Shown: positions 16,550-25,614, counted from the first letter of the stretch. The stretch: 64,000 nucleotides of DNA from Nocardioides humilatus (GCF_008373755.1 NZ_VUJV01000001.1:1054001-1118000); one strand, 5' to 3'. Translations and numbers: made by a program. The notes: a model not told the origin generated them from the sequence alone.

Positions 16550-18010
16550 GTGAGCGATCTCCTCGTACGGCGCGCGCGGCTGGTGCCGCTGCTCGGCACC
16601 GCGCAGGCGGTCGACCCGGTCGACGTGCTCGTGCGCGACGGCGTCATCACCGATGTCGCACCGGTCGTCGAGCGCCCTCCGGGCATCGATGAGTACGACG
16701 CCGCAGGCCGATGGGTCCTCCCCGGACTGTGGGACACCCACGTCCACCTCGGGCAGTGGACGCTCGCTCGGCAACGCCTCGACACGAGCCGGGTCCACTC
16801 GGTCGAGGAAGCCGTCTCTCTCGTGGCCCACAAGGTCTCGGAGCGCCCGGGCACGCCCGTGATCGGCTGGGGCCACCGGCCCGGCACCTGGTCGCGCGAG
16901 CCGACGACCGCCGACCTCGACCTGGCGGCCGGCGTGACGCCGGTGGTCCTCGTCGCCGGCGACGCCCACCACGCGTGGCTCAACAGCGCCGCGCAGGGAG
17001 CCCTCGGGCTGCCGCTGCGCGACGGGATGGTCCGGGAGACGGAGTGGTTCGAGGCCTACGAGCGCCTCAACTCACTGACCGACACCGGCGACGACCCCGC
17101 GTCCTACCGGGAGACCCTGGCCGCGGCAGCCGCGCTCGGCGTCGTCGGCCTCGTCGACCTGGAGTTCACCGACACCCCCGACCTGTGGCGCGAGCGCTGG
17201 AAGGAGGGCGCGGACCTGCTCCGCGTCCGCACCGGCGTCTACGCCGAGCACCTCGACGAGGTCATCGCCGAGGGCCTCCGGACCGGCGACCCGCTTCTCG
17301 ACGACCCCCGGCTCACGATGGGCCCGCTCAAGATCATCAGCGACGGATCGCTCAACACCGGGACGGCCTGGTGCCACCACCCCTACGCGACCGGAGCGCA
17401 CCCCGAGCACCCCGCGGGCGCGCCCAACCTCGACCTCGACCAGCTGACCGACCTCCACCGCCGGGCGCACGCCCACGGCCTGGAAGTGGCCACGCACGCG
17501 ATCGGCGACGCGGCGGTCGGTGCGGCGCTGACGGCGTACGAGCGCAGCGGAGCGCGCGGCTCGCTCGAGCACGTGCAGCTGATCGCCGAGGCCGACGTCG
17601 CACGGATGGCGACCCTCGGTCTTCGCGCCAGCGTGCAGCCGCACCACCTCGTCGACGACCGCGACCTCACCGAGCGGGTCTGGCCCGACCGCACCGACCG
17701 GTGCTTCGCCTTCCGCTGGCTGCTCGACGCAGGGGTGGCGGTGAGCCTGGGATCGGACGCCCCGGTCTCGCCGCTCGACCCGTGGCTGGCGATCGACGCG
17801 GCGGTCCGGCGTACGGGCGACGGCCGCGGTGCCTGGCACGGCGAGCAGGCGATGACGCGGCGAGAGGCGCTGGCAGCATCCGTCGGCGGCAACGCGATCA
17901 GCCCCCACCAGCCCGGTGATCTCGTGGTCCTCGACCACGATCCGCTCACCACCACCCGGCCCGACGTCGCACTCACGGTCGTCGCCGGTCGGGTCGCTCA
18001 TCGGGCCTAG
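16550..18010 (+). CDS. Amidohydrolase family protein (YtcJ-like)
   Basis: A 486-residue metal-dependent hydrolase of the amidohydrolase superfamily, cytoplasmic. The first metal ligands are in DTHVHLG (about residues 63-69). Further ligands are likely the His in the AHAHGLEVATHAIGD region, SLEHVQLI, and the final Asp in SLGSDAPVSPLDP. The C-terminal strand PGDLVVLDHDP is the small composite sandwich domain typical of the family. YtcJ-like members act on amides, formamides or similar; the substrate here is unknown. GTG start with TACGGT 6 nt upstream, so leaderless. Its stop overlaps the convergent PucR gene by 4 bp, a common amidohydrolase/PucR pairing that hints at control by that regulator. 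Confidence 0.88.
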   Translation: MSDLLVRRARLVPLLGTAQAVDPVDVLVRDGVITDVAPVVERPPGIDEYDAAGRWVLPGLWDTHVHLGQWTLARQRLDTSRVHSVEEAVSLVAHKVSERPGTPVIGWGHRPGTWSREPTTADLDLAAGVTPVVLVAGDAHHAWLNSAAQGALGLPLRDGMVRETEWFEAYERLNSLTDTGDDPASYRETLAAAAALGVVGLVDLEFTDTPDLWRERWKEGADLLRVRTGVYAEHLDEVIAEGLRTGDPLLDDPRLTMGPLKIISDGSLNTGTAWCHHPYATGAHPEHPAGAPNLDLDQLTDLHRRAHAHGLEVATHAIGDAAVGAALTAYERSGARGSLEHVQLIAEADVARMATLGLRASVQPHHLVDDRDLTERVWPDRTDRCFAFRWLLDAGVAVSLGSDAPVSPLDPWLAIDAAVRRTGDGRGAWHGEQAMTRREALAASVGGNAISPHQPGDLVVLDHDPLTTTRPDVALTVVAGRVAHRA

Positions 18011-19179
18011 GAGTCCGGCTCCACCCCGAGCGCGATCGTCAACGCGAGCACGGTGTCGGGGTCCTCGAGCTTGTCGCCGTAGAGCTCGCGCAGCTGGGTC
18101 ATGCGGTAGCGCACCGTCTGCGGGTGCACGAAGAGCGCGGCAGCGACGTCGTCGCGCCGGCCCTGGTGGAGCAGCCACGCCCGCAGGGTCTCGGCGAGCT
18201 TGGCGGCCGAGGCAGGGCGTAGGTCGGCCATCGGCGCCAGGGCCATGGCGCGGAGGTCGGCGAGCGCTTCCGGGTCGGCCGTGAGCACCAGCTCGGGGAG
18301 GTGTGCCTCGGTGTCGACCTCGAGTCCGCGCTCCTGGGCCCTCCGGGCCCGGTCGTACGACGACCGCACCTCCAGCCACGGACGGGCAGGCCCGACCAGG
18401 CAGTTGCGCCCCTCGACGCCGCGGAGCAGGGCGGCGCGGCGCCGCCCGTGCGCGTCGGGCACGAGCAGTAGCACCGCCGCGTCGAGCTCGGGGAGGTCGG
18501 CGGCCTGGAGGGTGCCCTGGTGGACGAGCTGCAGGACCGAACCGACCTGCGACTCGGGCACGATCACGGCGGTCAGGGTCGACGGGAGCGGCCACTCCGC
18601 GCGCTCGGCGGCGGACAGCACGGTCTTCTCCGGCGCGTCGGTCAGGAGGTGGCGCGCGATCCGGTCGAGCAGCCGCTGCCGCACCCGGCCGGCCGTCGCC
18701 GACTCGTCGCCGTGACCCGACACGCTCGCAGCCGACAGCTCGTCGATGTAGAAGAAGACCGCCTGGGCGAAGGCGCCCAGCGACGTGGCATCGACGTTGT
18801 TCTCGACGGCGGCCGCGGACAGGTGCTGCCACGAGACCCGGGCACCGATCCGGTAGGCCGACAGCAACGCCTCCGAGCTGCGCCCGCTCCGAGCCTCGCC
18901 ACGTCCGAGCTGGTAGGCACCCTCGATCGCAGCGGCTGGGGTGCGCTGGGCGGCGCCGGCGCGGCCCTCGGAGACGATCGACAAGAAGCCGCCGAGCGCG
19001 ACCCGCACGGCCGAGCGGATCGTCTCGCCCATCGGCCCGCTGAAGGCGTCGGTATAGCTGGGGACCTCGTCGATGATCACCCGCACCACGTCGTCGGCGA
19101 CGCGCGGCAGGTTGGCCCGGATCGCGACGGCGACCTCAGGTGGGAGTTCGACGCCGGTCGGAGCGGGTCCGCCAGCCAT
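18007..19179 (-). CDS. PucR/CdaR-family transcription regulator
   Basis: A 390-residue regulator. The N-terminal 170 residues are helical (RsbT co-antagonist-like sensor region). A middle GGDEF-related region follows, and the C terminus holds the PucR helix-turn-helix (LHQGRRDDVAAALFVHPQTV then RYRMTQLRELYG). The ATG at 19179 is preferred over the GTG one codon before because AAAGGAGG stands 4 nt upstream. Members respond to purines, amino acids or other small metabolites. It is convergent with the amidohydrolase and divergent from the ferredoxin-reductase/desaturase pair; either could be its target. A second PucR-type gene is at 50380-51591. Confidence 0.88.
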   Translation of the reverse strand: MAGGPAPTGVELPPEVAVAIRANLPRVADDVVRVIIDEVPSYTDAFSGPMGETIRSAVRVALGGFLSIVSEGRAGAAQRTPAAAIEGAYQLGRGEARSGRSSEALLSAYRIGARVSWQHLSAAAVENNVDATSLGAFAQAVFFYIDELSAASVSGHGDESATAGRVRQRLLDRIARHLLTDAPEKTVLSAAERAEWPLPSTLTAVIVPESQVGSVLQLVHQGTLQAADLPELDAAVLLLVPDAHGRRRAALLRGVEGRNCLVGPARPWLEVRSSYDRARRAQERGLEVDTEAHLPELVLTADPEALADLRAMALAPMADLRPASAAKLAETLRAWLLHQGRRDDVAAALFVHPQTVRYRMTQLRELYGDKLEDPDTVLALTIALGVEPDS

Positions 19180-19272
19180 CACTCCTCCTTTGTTCGCAAG
19201 GAATAAAAAGTGGCCTCAGATTCACCACCCACTGTCATGACCTTACCGCCGCGATGGGGAAGTCTTGATGTT

Positions 19273-20394
19273 GTGAGTTCCACGAGTCTTTCCGCCCCAG
19301 TGCTGGCCCGGAGTGCCCAGCGCGGCACTCTCAGCCGCCGCCTCCGCGCCCTGGCCGACGCGGCCCTGACCCCCCTGTCGGTCGACGAGGTTCTCGACGG
19401 CTTCCACCCGCTCCGGTCGGGCACCGACCTGAAGGGCAAGATCGTCGCCGTCGAGGCCGAGACCGCCGACGCCGCCACGATCGTCATCAAGCCCGGCCGC
19501 GACTGGACCGGCCACGCGCCGGGTCAGTACCTCCAGGTCGGCATCGACATCGACGGCGTCCGCCTGTGGCGCTGCTACTCGCTGACCCACGGCCCGCGCC
19601 GCGACGGTCACATCAGCATCACCGTGAAGGCGATCCCCGACGGCATCGTGTCGCAGCACCTGGTGCACAAGGCCCGCGCCGGCCAGCTCGTCCACCTGCA
19701 GCAGGCCGCCGGCGACTTCACGCTGCCGCTCCCGCTGCCCGAGAAGATCCTCATGGTCACCGCGGGCTCCGGCATCACGCCCGTCATCGGCATGCTGCGC
19801 AACCTCTTCTCCAAGGCGGTCGCGCCCACCACCGCGATCACCCTGCTCCACGTCAACCAGACCGAGCCCGACTCGATCTTCAAGGACGAGCTGCGCGCGC
19901 TGGCGGCTGCCGGCCACATCACGCTCGTCGAGCACTTCGACGACCGCGACGGCCTGCTCGACCTGGCCCGGCTCGAGTCCCTCGTGCCCGACATCGGCAC
20001 GCGGGCGGCGTTCGCCTGTGGCCCCAGCGGCCTCCTCGACGCCCTCGAGCAGTGGTACGACGAGCGCGGTCTGTCGCTCGACACCGAGCGTTTCCGCACT
20101 GCGCTGGTCGCTGATGCCGGCGTTGGCGGCACCGTCGCGTTCGCCAACGGCACCGTCATCGACGCCGACGGCGCCACCCCGATCCTCGACGCCGCCGAAG
20201 CCGCGGGCGTCCTCATGCCGAGCGGGTGCCGCATGGGCATCTGCATGGGCTGCGTGCTGCCGATGAAGGAGGGCGCCGTGCGCGACCTCCGCAACGGCGA
20301 GATCACCGTCGTCGTCCCGGGCGAGGCCCCGGGCGGCGTGAAGATCCAGACCTGCATCAGCGCAGCCGCCGGCGACTGCCACCTCGACCACTGA
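19273..20394 (+). CDS. Ferredoxin-NADP reductase fused to 2Fe-2S ferredoxin (desaturase partner)
   Basis: Electron-transfer protein of about 373 residues: FAD domain (RCYSLTHGP flavin-binding motif), NAD(P) domain (VTAGSGITPVIGML, CGPSGLL) and a C-terminal plant-type 2Fe-2S ferredoxin with CRMGICMGC and a distal TCIS cysteine. It should pass electrons from NADPH to the diiron desaturase encoded 29 bp downstream, as in the mycobacterial Rv3230c-DesA3 pair. The GTG at 19273 opens a typical N terminus, but the frame is open from a GTG at 19210, so 21 more residues are possible. No clear ribosome site helps decide. Confidence 0.9.
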   Translation: MSSTSLSAPVLARSAQRGTLSRRLRALADAALTPLSVDEVLDGFHPLRSGTDLKGKIVAVEAETADAATIVIKPGRDWTGHAPGQYLQVGIDIDGVRLWRCYSLTHGPRRDGHISITVKAIPDGIVSQHLVHKARAGQLVHLQQAAGDFTLPLPLPEKILMVTAGSGITPVIGMLRNLFSKAVAPTTAITLLHVNQTEPDSIFKDELRALAAAGHITLVEHFDDRDGLLDLARLESLVPDIGTRAAFACGPSGLLDALEQWYDERGLSLDTERFRTALVADAGVGGTVAFANGTVIDADGATPILDAAEAAGVLMPSGCRMGICMGCVLPMKEGAVRDLRNGEITVVVPGEAPGGVKIQTCISAAAGDCHLDH

Positions 20395-20423
20395 CCCCTC
20401 CGCCCCCCATCAGGAGAATCCCC

Positions 20424-21659
20424 ATGACCGCCGTTACGAAGAAGCCCGTCAACCCGATCGCCCACCTGTCCCCCGAGGACATCGAGGAGATCGGCACCCG
20501 GCTCGACGCCATCCGCCAGGAGGTCCTCGACAGCCGCGGCGAGCGCGACGCGGCCTACATCCGCCGCGTGATCAAGACCCAGCGCTACCTCGAGCTCGGC
20601 AGCCGCGCCGTACTGCTCGGCAGCATCTTCCCGCCGGCCTTCATCGCCGGCACCGTCGGCCTGTCGGCCGCGAAGATCCTCGACAACATGGAGGTCGGCC
20701 ACAACATCCTCCACGGTCAGTGGGACTGGATGCGCGACCCGAAGATCCACTCCTCGACCTGGGAGTGGGACAACGTGACGCCGTCGGACCAGTGGAAGCA
20801 CAGCCACAACGAGCTGCACCACACCTACACCAACGTCATCGGCAAGGACAACGACCTCGGCTACGGCATCATGCGGGTCGACGAGGACCAGCCGTGGCAC
20901 CCGTTCTTCATGTTCCAGCCGGTCTGGAACTTCATCAACGCCTGCTTCTTCGAGTACGGCATCGCGGCCTATGACCTCGAGCTCGGCAAGAACCTGAAGA
21001 CCCCCAAGGAGAAGCGGTCGGAGGAGTTCAAGGCCAACTCCAAGGCTGTCCTGGCCAAGATCCGCAAGCAGGCGACCAAGGACTACGTCGTCCACCCGCT
21101 CCTGTCGCTGCCGACCGGCTCGTTCCTCCCGACCCTGGCCGCCAACTTCACCGCCAACATCGTGCGCAACCTCTGGACGCACTCGGTCATCATGTGCGGC
21201 CACTTCCCCGAGGGCGTCGAGACCTTCGAGAAGAAGTCGATCGAGGGCGAGACGCGCGGCGAGTGGTACCTCCGCCAGATGCTCGGCTCGGCCAACATCT
21301 CCGGCTCGAAGGCCCTGCACATCATGAGCGGCAACCTGTCGCACCAGATCGAGCACCACCTCTTCCCCGACCTCCCGAGCAACCGCTACGCCGAGGTCGC
21401 GCCGAAGGTGCGCGCGATCTTCGACGAGTACGGCCTCAACTACCACACCGCTCCGATGCCGAAGCAGGTCGCGAGCGCGTGGCACCGGTTCGTGCGCCTG
21501 TCCTTCCCCAACGGCTGGCTGGCCACGACCAACACCAAGAACCTGCCGCAGCAGCTGGTCGCGCTCTACAAGATCTCGACCGCCGACAAGCGCAGCCGTC
21601 GCGTGATGCTGAAGCTCCTGGAGCGCAAGGCCAAGCAGGAGTACGTCCCCGCCGCCTGA
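20424..21659 (+). CDS. Membrane fatty-acid (acyl-CoA) desaturase, DesA3-like
   Basis: A 411-residue integral membrane diiron enzyme that inserts a double bond into long acyl chains. All three histidine boxes are present: GHNILHGQWDW, HSHNELHHTYTN and HQIEHHLFPDLP. Two hydrophobic spans occur near residues 55-80 and 170-200. The ATG at 20424 follows AGGAG by 7 nt; the longer open frame upstream lies inside the reductase gene in another frame. Gene order reductase-desaturase with a 29-bp gap matches the mycobacterial stearoyl-CoA delta-9 desaturase system, so oleate formation for membrane lipids is the likely role. Confidence 0.92.
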   Translation: MTAVTKKPVNPIAHLSPEDIEEIGTRLDAIRQEVLDSRGERDAAYIRRVIKTQRYLELGSRAVLLGSIFPPAFIAGTVGLSAAKILDNMEVGHNILHGQWDWMRDPKIHSSTWEWDNVTPSDQWKHSHNELHHTYTNVIGKDNDLGYGIMRVDEDQPWHPFFMFQPVWNFINACFFEYGIAAYDLELGKNLKTPKEKRSEEFKANSKAVLAKIRKQATKDYVVHPLLSLPTGSFLPTLAANFTANIVRNLWTHSVIMCGHFPEGVETFEKKSIEGETRGEWYLRQMLGSANISGSKALHIMSGNLSHQIEHHLFPDLPSNRYAEVAPKVRAIFDEYGLNYHTAPMPKQVASAWHRFVRLSFPNGWLATTNTKNLPQQLVALYKISTADKRSRRVMLKLLERKAKQEYVPAA

Positions 21660-21693
21660 GGCCCGTGGGCGTGATCGTCTAGGGTCTCGGCCC

Positions 21694-22296
21694 ATGGCGT
21701 CCCTGCTCCGAGCGATGCCCCTCGTCGCGCTCCTGCTGGTCACAGCGGGGTGCGAAGAGGCCGGCGACCCGACCGACGACGAGTCAGGCGGGACGCTGCA
21801 GCGCGAGGCCGTGATCCACCGCAACGCGCGGGTCGTGTGGTCCGCCGAGATCGACCCGTCGTCCGCCGTCACCAGTGCGGTGGTCGCGGGCGACTGGGTG
21901 CTCGTGGCGACCACGAACACCGCGACCGATGCCGGTGCGGTGATCGGCTTCGACGACACCGGCCGGCAGTGGTGGGACACCGAGACCGGGAGCGGCGATC
22001 CTGGCCTGACCGTGCTCGCCGACGGACTCGTCCGCGAGTGCGCGGGAAGCAACGAGGGCGACGTCCTCGACCGCACGACCGGCGACGTGATCCGGACCGG
22101 AGCGGAGTGCCCGGAGGCACCGGCCGACGATGTCTACGCCGTCGAGGAGTCCGAGCTCGTCGTCTACGACGACATCGAGCACAGCCACGAGAAGTTCCGG
22201 ATCGCGCTCCGCGACCACGACGCCGTTGCGTTCGCGGTCGAGGGCGGCGTGGTCACCTTCAGCGCAGACGCCCAGCAGGTCCGCTCCTACCGCTGA
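21694..22296 (+). CDS. Lipoprotein with PQQ-propeller-like strands
   Basis: A 200-residue protein with a lipobox LVTAGC, lipidation at Cys20, so anchored on the outer face of the cytoplasmic membrane. Phrases WVLVATTNTATDAGAVIGFD, GRQWWDTE and DVLDRTTGDVI resemble blades of a PQQ/WD-like beta-propeller, but only about three blades fit, fewer than a full propeller. No catalytic residues recognised. It lies 34 bp after the desaturase on the same strand and before the enoyl-CoA hydratase, which has its own promoter. Function unknown. Confidence 0.8.
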   Translation: MASLLRAMPLVALLLVTAGCEEAGDPTDDESGGTLQREAVIHRNARVVWSAEIDPSSAVTSAVVAGDWVLVATTNTATDAGAVIGFDDTGRQWWDTETGSGDPGLTVLADGLVRECAGSNEGDVLDRTTGDVIRTGAECPEAPADDVYAVEESELVVYDDIEHSHEKFRIALRDHDAVAFAVEGGVVTFSADAQQVRSYR

Positions 22297-22310
22297 TCTT
22301 CCGGTCTAAG

Positions 22311-22324
22311 TTACCAGCCGGTAG
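22311..22324. promoter_or_regulatory. TetR-like operator TTACC-AGCC-GGTAG
   Basis: A 14-bp imperfect inverted repeat whose right end overlaps a TAGTAT -10-like box (22322-22327). It ends 10 nt before the ATG of the enoyl-CoA hydratase gene. The same layout (operator, overlapping -10, leaderless start) is seen at 14448-14473 before the CoA-lyase operon. Confidence 0.55.
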
Positions 22325-22334
22325 TATTGACGCC

Positions 22335-23129
22335 ATGAGCAACGTGACCTGCAGGATCGACAACGGCGTCGCCCACGTGCGGCTCGACCGCACCGACAAG
22401 CTCAACGCGCTGACCCTGCCGATCCTCCAGGACCTGGCGATCACCGCGCACGCGCTGCGCAAGGACAAGGACCTGCGCGCGGTGATCATCGCGGGCGAGG
22501 GCGATGCCTTCTGCGCCGGACTCGACTTCGCGAGCGTCATGAAGAACCCCGCCGGCATCGCCAAGGCCTTCGTGCCGCTGCCGTGGCGCGGCACCAACCT
22601 CTTCCAGGAGGCGTGCTGGGCGTGGCGCCGGGTGCCGGTCCCGGTGATCGCCGCCGTCCACGGCCACTGCCTCGGCGGCGGTCTCCAGATCGCCCTGGCC
22701 GCCGACTTCCGGATCGCCACCCCCGACTCGCGATGGTCGGTCCTCGAGGGCAAGTGGGGCCTGATCCCCGACATGTCCGGCGTCCGCAGCCTGTCCGAGG
22801 TCGTCGGCATCGACCAGGCCAAGCTGCTCACGATGACCGCCGAGGTCTTCGACGGCAGTCGCGCCCAGGAGCTCGGCCTGGTCACCCAGCTCGCCAACGA
22901 CCCGCTCGCCGATGCTGAGCGTCTGGCCGCCGAGCTCTCGACGAAGTCGCCGGATGCCCTGGCTGCCGCGAAGCGCCTCTTCAACGACACCTGGCAGGCC
23001 TCGCCCCGCCGTACCTTCGCGCGCGAGCGCATCGAGCAGGCCTACCTGCTCGCCGCCCGCAACACCAAGGCCGCCCGCGAGGCCGCCTTCACGAAGTCCG
23101 AGCCCGCCTACGGTCCTCGGGGTCGCTGA
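22335..23129 (+). CDS. Enoyl-CoA hydratase/isomerase family protein (crotonase fold)
   Basis: A 264-residue crotonase-fold protein for acyl-CoA beta-oxidation or isomerisation. Oxyanion-hole residues lie in AFCAGLDF and HGHCLGGGLQ. The first catalytic Glu of classical hydratases is a Gln here (GGGLQIALAAD). A Glu and an Asp in VLEGKWGLIPDMSG sit where dienoyl-CoA isomerases carry their acidic pair. This makes an isomerase at least as likely as a hydratase. The ATG at 22335 has a -10-like box 7 nt upstream and no ribosome site, so leaderless. The longer open frame upstream is not supported. It may be regulated by a TetR-type protein at 22311-22324. Confidence 0.87.
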   Translation: MSNVTCRIDNGVAHVRLDRTDKLNALTLPILQDLAITAHALRKDKDLRAVIIAGEGDAFCAGLDFASVMKNPAGIAKAFVPLPWRGTNLFQEACWAWRRVPVPVIAAVHGHCLGGGLQIALAADFRIATPDSRWSVLEGKWGLIPDMSGVRSLSEVVGIDQAKLLTMTAEVFDGSRAQELGLVTQLANDPLADAERLAAELSTKSPDALAAAKRLFNDTWQASPRRTFARERIEQAYLLAARNTKAAREAAFTKSEPAYGPRGR

Positions 23130-23137
23130 CGCTCCCC

Positions 23138-23197
23138 GTCGTACCTGACGTACGTGTCCTGATTTCTCGAATTCACGACATGTAGGTCAGGTACGAC
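23138..23197. repeat. 60-bp palindromic intergenic element, copy 1
   Basis: Arms 23138-23158 and 23177-23197 form a 21-bp stem with two mismatches around an 18-nt loop. The reverse complement of 28060-28119 aligns to it without gaps over all 60 bp with roughly 80% identity, and the first 16 and last 12 bases are the same. It begins 8 bp after the enoyl-CoA hydratase stop and may act as a terminator as well as a repeat element. Confidence 0.8.
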
Positions 23198-23253
23198 GCC
23201 AACCGATCGGCCGCATCGAGCGTCCTACAGGTGTCCCGAAGAAGGAGGACACC

Positions 23254-23829
23254 ATGAAGCTCTCCGTTGGCACCTCGCGCACCGTGCGCGCCCTCGCGCT
23301 CGCCCTCGCGGTGAGCATCGCCCCCGCCGCACCCGCGGCCCACGCGGCCGCACCGTCCTCGGACTGCGCGACGCAGTGGGGCTCGCAGGTGAAGCACAGC
23401 GGCACTCACTCGACCCGGCAGGTCACCGACGTCCGGTCGGGCCGGCACACGTGCTTCGACCGGCTGGTCGTCGACATCGGCGGCCACGGCCGAGGCAGGC
23501 CGGGCTGGTGGGTCGGCTACGTCCCCCGGGTCGTCATGGACGGCTCCGGCCACCGCGTCCCGCTCCGGGGCGACGCCCGGATCCAGGTCGTGATCAACGC
23601 GCCGGCGTACGGACGGCACGGTGCGGTCACCTACGACCCGGCCGACCCGCGCGAGCTCGTCGACGTCGGCACCTACGACACCTTCCGCCAGGTCGCGTGG
23701 GCCGGGACGTTCGAGGGCCAGACGACCCTCGGGCTCGGCGTGCGCGCACGGCTCCCCCTGCGCGTCTTCGTCCTGGACGACCCGAGCGGGCGGCGACTGG
23801 TCATCGACGTCGCCCACAGCTGGAGCTAG
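23254..23829 (+). CDS. Secreted AMIN-like-domain protein
   Basis: A 191-residue exported protein: signal peptide (residues 1-31, AHAAA site), then an AMIN-like domain recognised by HTCFDRLVVDI, the YVPRVVMDGSG strand, and RVFVLDDPSGRRLVIDVAH at the C terminus. Actinobacterial AMIN-like proteins are thought to bind cell-wall material, but their role is unproved. Two cysteines, near the mature N terminus and in HTCFD, may pair. AAGGAGG lies 6 nt before the ATG. Its stop is 6 bp from the convergent SDR gene. Confidence 0.87.
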   Translation: MKLSVGTSRTVRALALALAVSIAPAAPAAHAAAPSSDCATQWGSQVKHSGTHSTRQVTDVRSGRHTCFDRLVVDIGGHGRGRPGWWVGYVPRVVMDGSGHRVPLRGDARIQVVINAPAYGRHGAVTYDPADPRELVDVGTYDTFRQVAWAGTFEGQTTLGLGVRARLPLRVFVLDDPSGRRLVIDVAHSWS

Positions 23830-23835
23830 CGCACC

Positions 23836-24780
23836 CTAGGGGTAGCGCAGCCCCACCGTCTCCTCGCTGATCTCCCAGAGCTTGCGAGCGGCGTCCTCGT
23901 CGCGAGCCAGCTTGGTGCGCCCGACGATCCGGGGCGTGCCGGTCATCTGCTGCAGGCCGCTGGGCCCGACGTAGGTGTTGCCCGGCAGGTCGTCGGTCGC
24001 GGCCATCAGGCTGGGCCACGCACCGGCGGCCGGCGACTGCGAGATGCCCCGGACGGTGCCGTTGAGGATGCTCGCGAGCCCGCCGGACGAACGTCCGGTC
24101 TGCCCGTTGGCCACCAGATGGGTGCCGGCGAAGCCGGGATGCGCGGCGACCGCGACGACCGGCTTCTTCGCGGCCCGTAGACGGCGGTCGAGCTCGGCAG
24201 TGAAGAGCAGGTTGGCGAGCTTGCTCTGGCTGTAGACCCGCCAGCGCGCGTAGCGGCCCTTCTTGGTCTTCGGGTCCGCGAGCGGAGCCTTGCGGGCGAA
24301 CTGGTGCATGTTGGACGACACGCTCACCACGCGTCCCTCACCGCTCGCGGCCAGCTGCGGCAGCAGCAGTCCGGTCAGCAGGAAGGGGCCGAAGTGGTTG
24401 GTGGCCATCTGGAGCTCGAGGCCGTCCTCCGTCCGGGAGTACGACGTCCCCATCACCCCTGCGTTGTTGACGAGCACGTCGATCGGCCCGAACACAGCGG
24501 CAGCGGCGGCCGCCTCGCGCACGGAGTCGAGGCTGGCCAGGTCGAGCTGCAGGGTCTCGAGCTGGGCACCCGGGACCTCGGCACGGATCGCGGACACGGT
24601 GTCGTCGACCTTGCTCAGCGTGCGGCCGGCGAGCACCACGTAGGCGCCCTTGCGGGCCAGCTCGAGCGCGGTGTGGTGGCCGAGGCCGCCCAGAGTCGGG
24701 CCGGTGACGACGACGGTCCGCCCGCTCAGGTCGGGGATGTCGGCAACGGTCCAGGCCGGAGCTTGCTTGGTGTCGCTCAC
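23836..24780 (-). CDS. Short-chain dehydrogenase/reductase (retinol-dehydrogenase-like)
   Basis: A 314-residue NAD(P)-dependent oxidoreductase with a Rossmann fold. The cofactor motif is TGPTLGGLGHHTA (about residues 27-39), a variant of TGxxxGxG. NNAGVMG follows, with the Ser of VSVSSN and the catalytic YSQSK. Length and layout resemble the retinol-dehydrogenase/WW-domain-oxidoreductase group, but the substrate is unknown. The GTG start overlaps the stop of the upstream mycothiol enzyme gene (GTGA, 24777-24780), so the two are translationally coupled. Confidence 0.88.
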   Translation of the reverse strand: MSDTKQAPAWTVADIPDLSGRTVVVTGPTLGGLGHHTALELARKGAYVVLAGRTLSKVDDTVSAIRAEVPGAQLETLQLDLASLDSVREAAAAAAVFGPIDVLVNNAGVMGTSYSRTEDGLELQMATNHFGPFLLTGLLLPQLAASGEGRVVSVSSNMHQFARKAPLADPKTKKGRYARWRVYSQSKLANLLFTAELDRRLRAAKKPVVAVAAHPGFAGTHLVANGQTGRSSGGLASILNGTVRGISQSPAAGAWPSLMAATDDLPGNTYVGPSGLQQMTGTPRIVGRTKLARDEDAARKLWEISEETVGLRYP

Positions 24781-25592
24781 GGCGTGCTCCCCATCTTCGC
24801 GATGATCTGCTGGCCCAGCTCGATGTCACCCTCGATGACGACGGCGCCGGGCGCCGCGGCACGGCGACCACCGGCCAGGACGATGAACGACTCGCGGTCC
24901 ATCGTCAACGACACCGTCGGCTCGGCGGGCACCTCAGCCAGCCGCTGACCGCGTCCGTTCTCGTCGATCTCGACGGCGACCTCCTCGCTGCCCTCGACCG
25001 CGAGCACCGCGGTGGTGCCGACGGGCGGCTTCACCTTCTTGCCGACCACGAAGCCGAAGGCGGCCGAGAGGTAGTCGGCCGTGTGCTGCGCGCCGGCGGT
25101 GTCCATGCCGCCCGGCTGACCGACGGCGCGGCGGACGTCCTGCTCGTGCATCCACACGTCGAGCGGACGGTTCCTGAGGAGCGTGTTCTGGTCCCAGCCC
25201 ACCAGGCCGAAGACGCTCGGCGCCGGGGCCGAGCCGTCGCTCGGAGGGTCGGCGAGCAGCGCGTCGTGGCGGGCCGCCGTACGCTCACGGATCTCCTCCA
25301 CGATCGAGGCCGGCGTCCGGTCGCGACGGGTGACCACGCCGATCTCGGTGAACTGGCCCATCGGACCGTTCACGTGCGGCGGTTCGCCGATGTCGGCCTG
25401 CTCGTCGGGGCCGCCGCCCAAGATGCTCTCCAGGTGCGCGGTGTGGGCCGCGATCGCCTTGACGTCCCAGCCGGGAAGGTCGGTGGGCAGCGCCCAGGCA
25501 TCCTCGGGCAGCGAGTCCAGCAGAGCGGTGAAGTCACCGATCGCCTGCCACCAGGTGTCGATGTAGCCCGCCAAGCGCTCCGCGTCACTCAT
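24777..25592 (-). CDS. Maleylpyruvate isomerase-family mycothiol-dependent protein
   Basis: A 271-residue DinB/MDMPI-fold protein. The N-terminal four-helix part has GWDVKAIAAHTAHLE with a likely metal His, and RPLDVWMHEQDVRRA supplies a second His and an Asp. The C-terminal part (VSLTMDRESFIVLAGGR) is an SCP2-like lobe. Family members use mycothiol as cofactor for isomerisation or detoxification. The ATG at 25592 (MSDAERL) gives the usual family length; the open frame upstream is not supported. It is coupled to the downstream SDR gene, so a shared detoxification or catabolic step is plausible. Confidence 0.85.
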   Translation of the reverse strand: MSDAERLAGYIDTWWQAIGDFTALLDSLPEDAWALPTDLPGWDVKAIAAHTAHLESILGGGPDEQADIGEPPHVNGPMGQFTEIGVVTRRDRTPASIVEEIRERTAARHDALLADPPSDGSAPAPSVFGLVGWDQNTLLRNRPLDVWMHEQDVRRAVGQPGGMDTAGAQHTADYLSAAFGFVVGKKVKPPVGTTAVLAVEGSEEVAVEIDENGRGQRLAEVPAEPTVSLTMDRESFIVLAGGRRAAAPGAVVIEGDIELGQQIIAKMGSTP

Positions 25593-25614
25593 GTCCGGGA
25601 TGCTAGCGACAACC

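Noticed and set aside
23829-23850. Small palindrome around CCTAGG between convergent AMIN-like and SDR genes
   Set aside because: Short imperfect arms overlapping the stop codon region; could be chance in this G+C-rich sequence.
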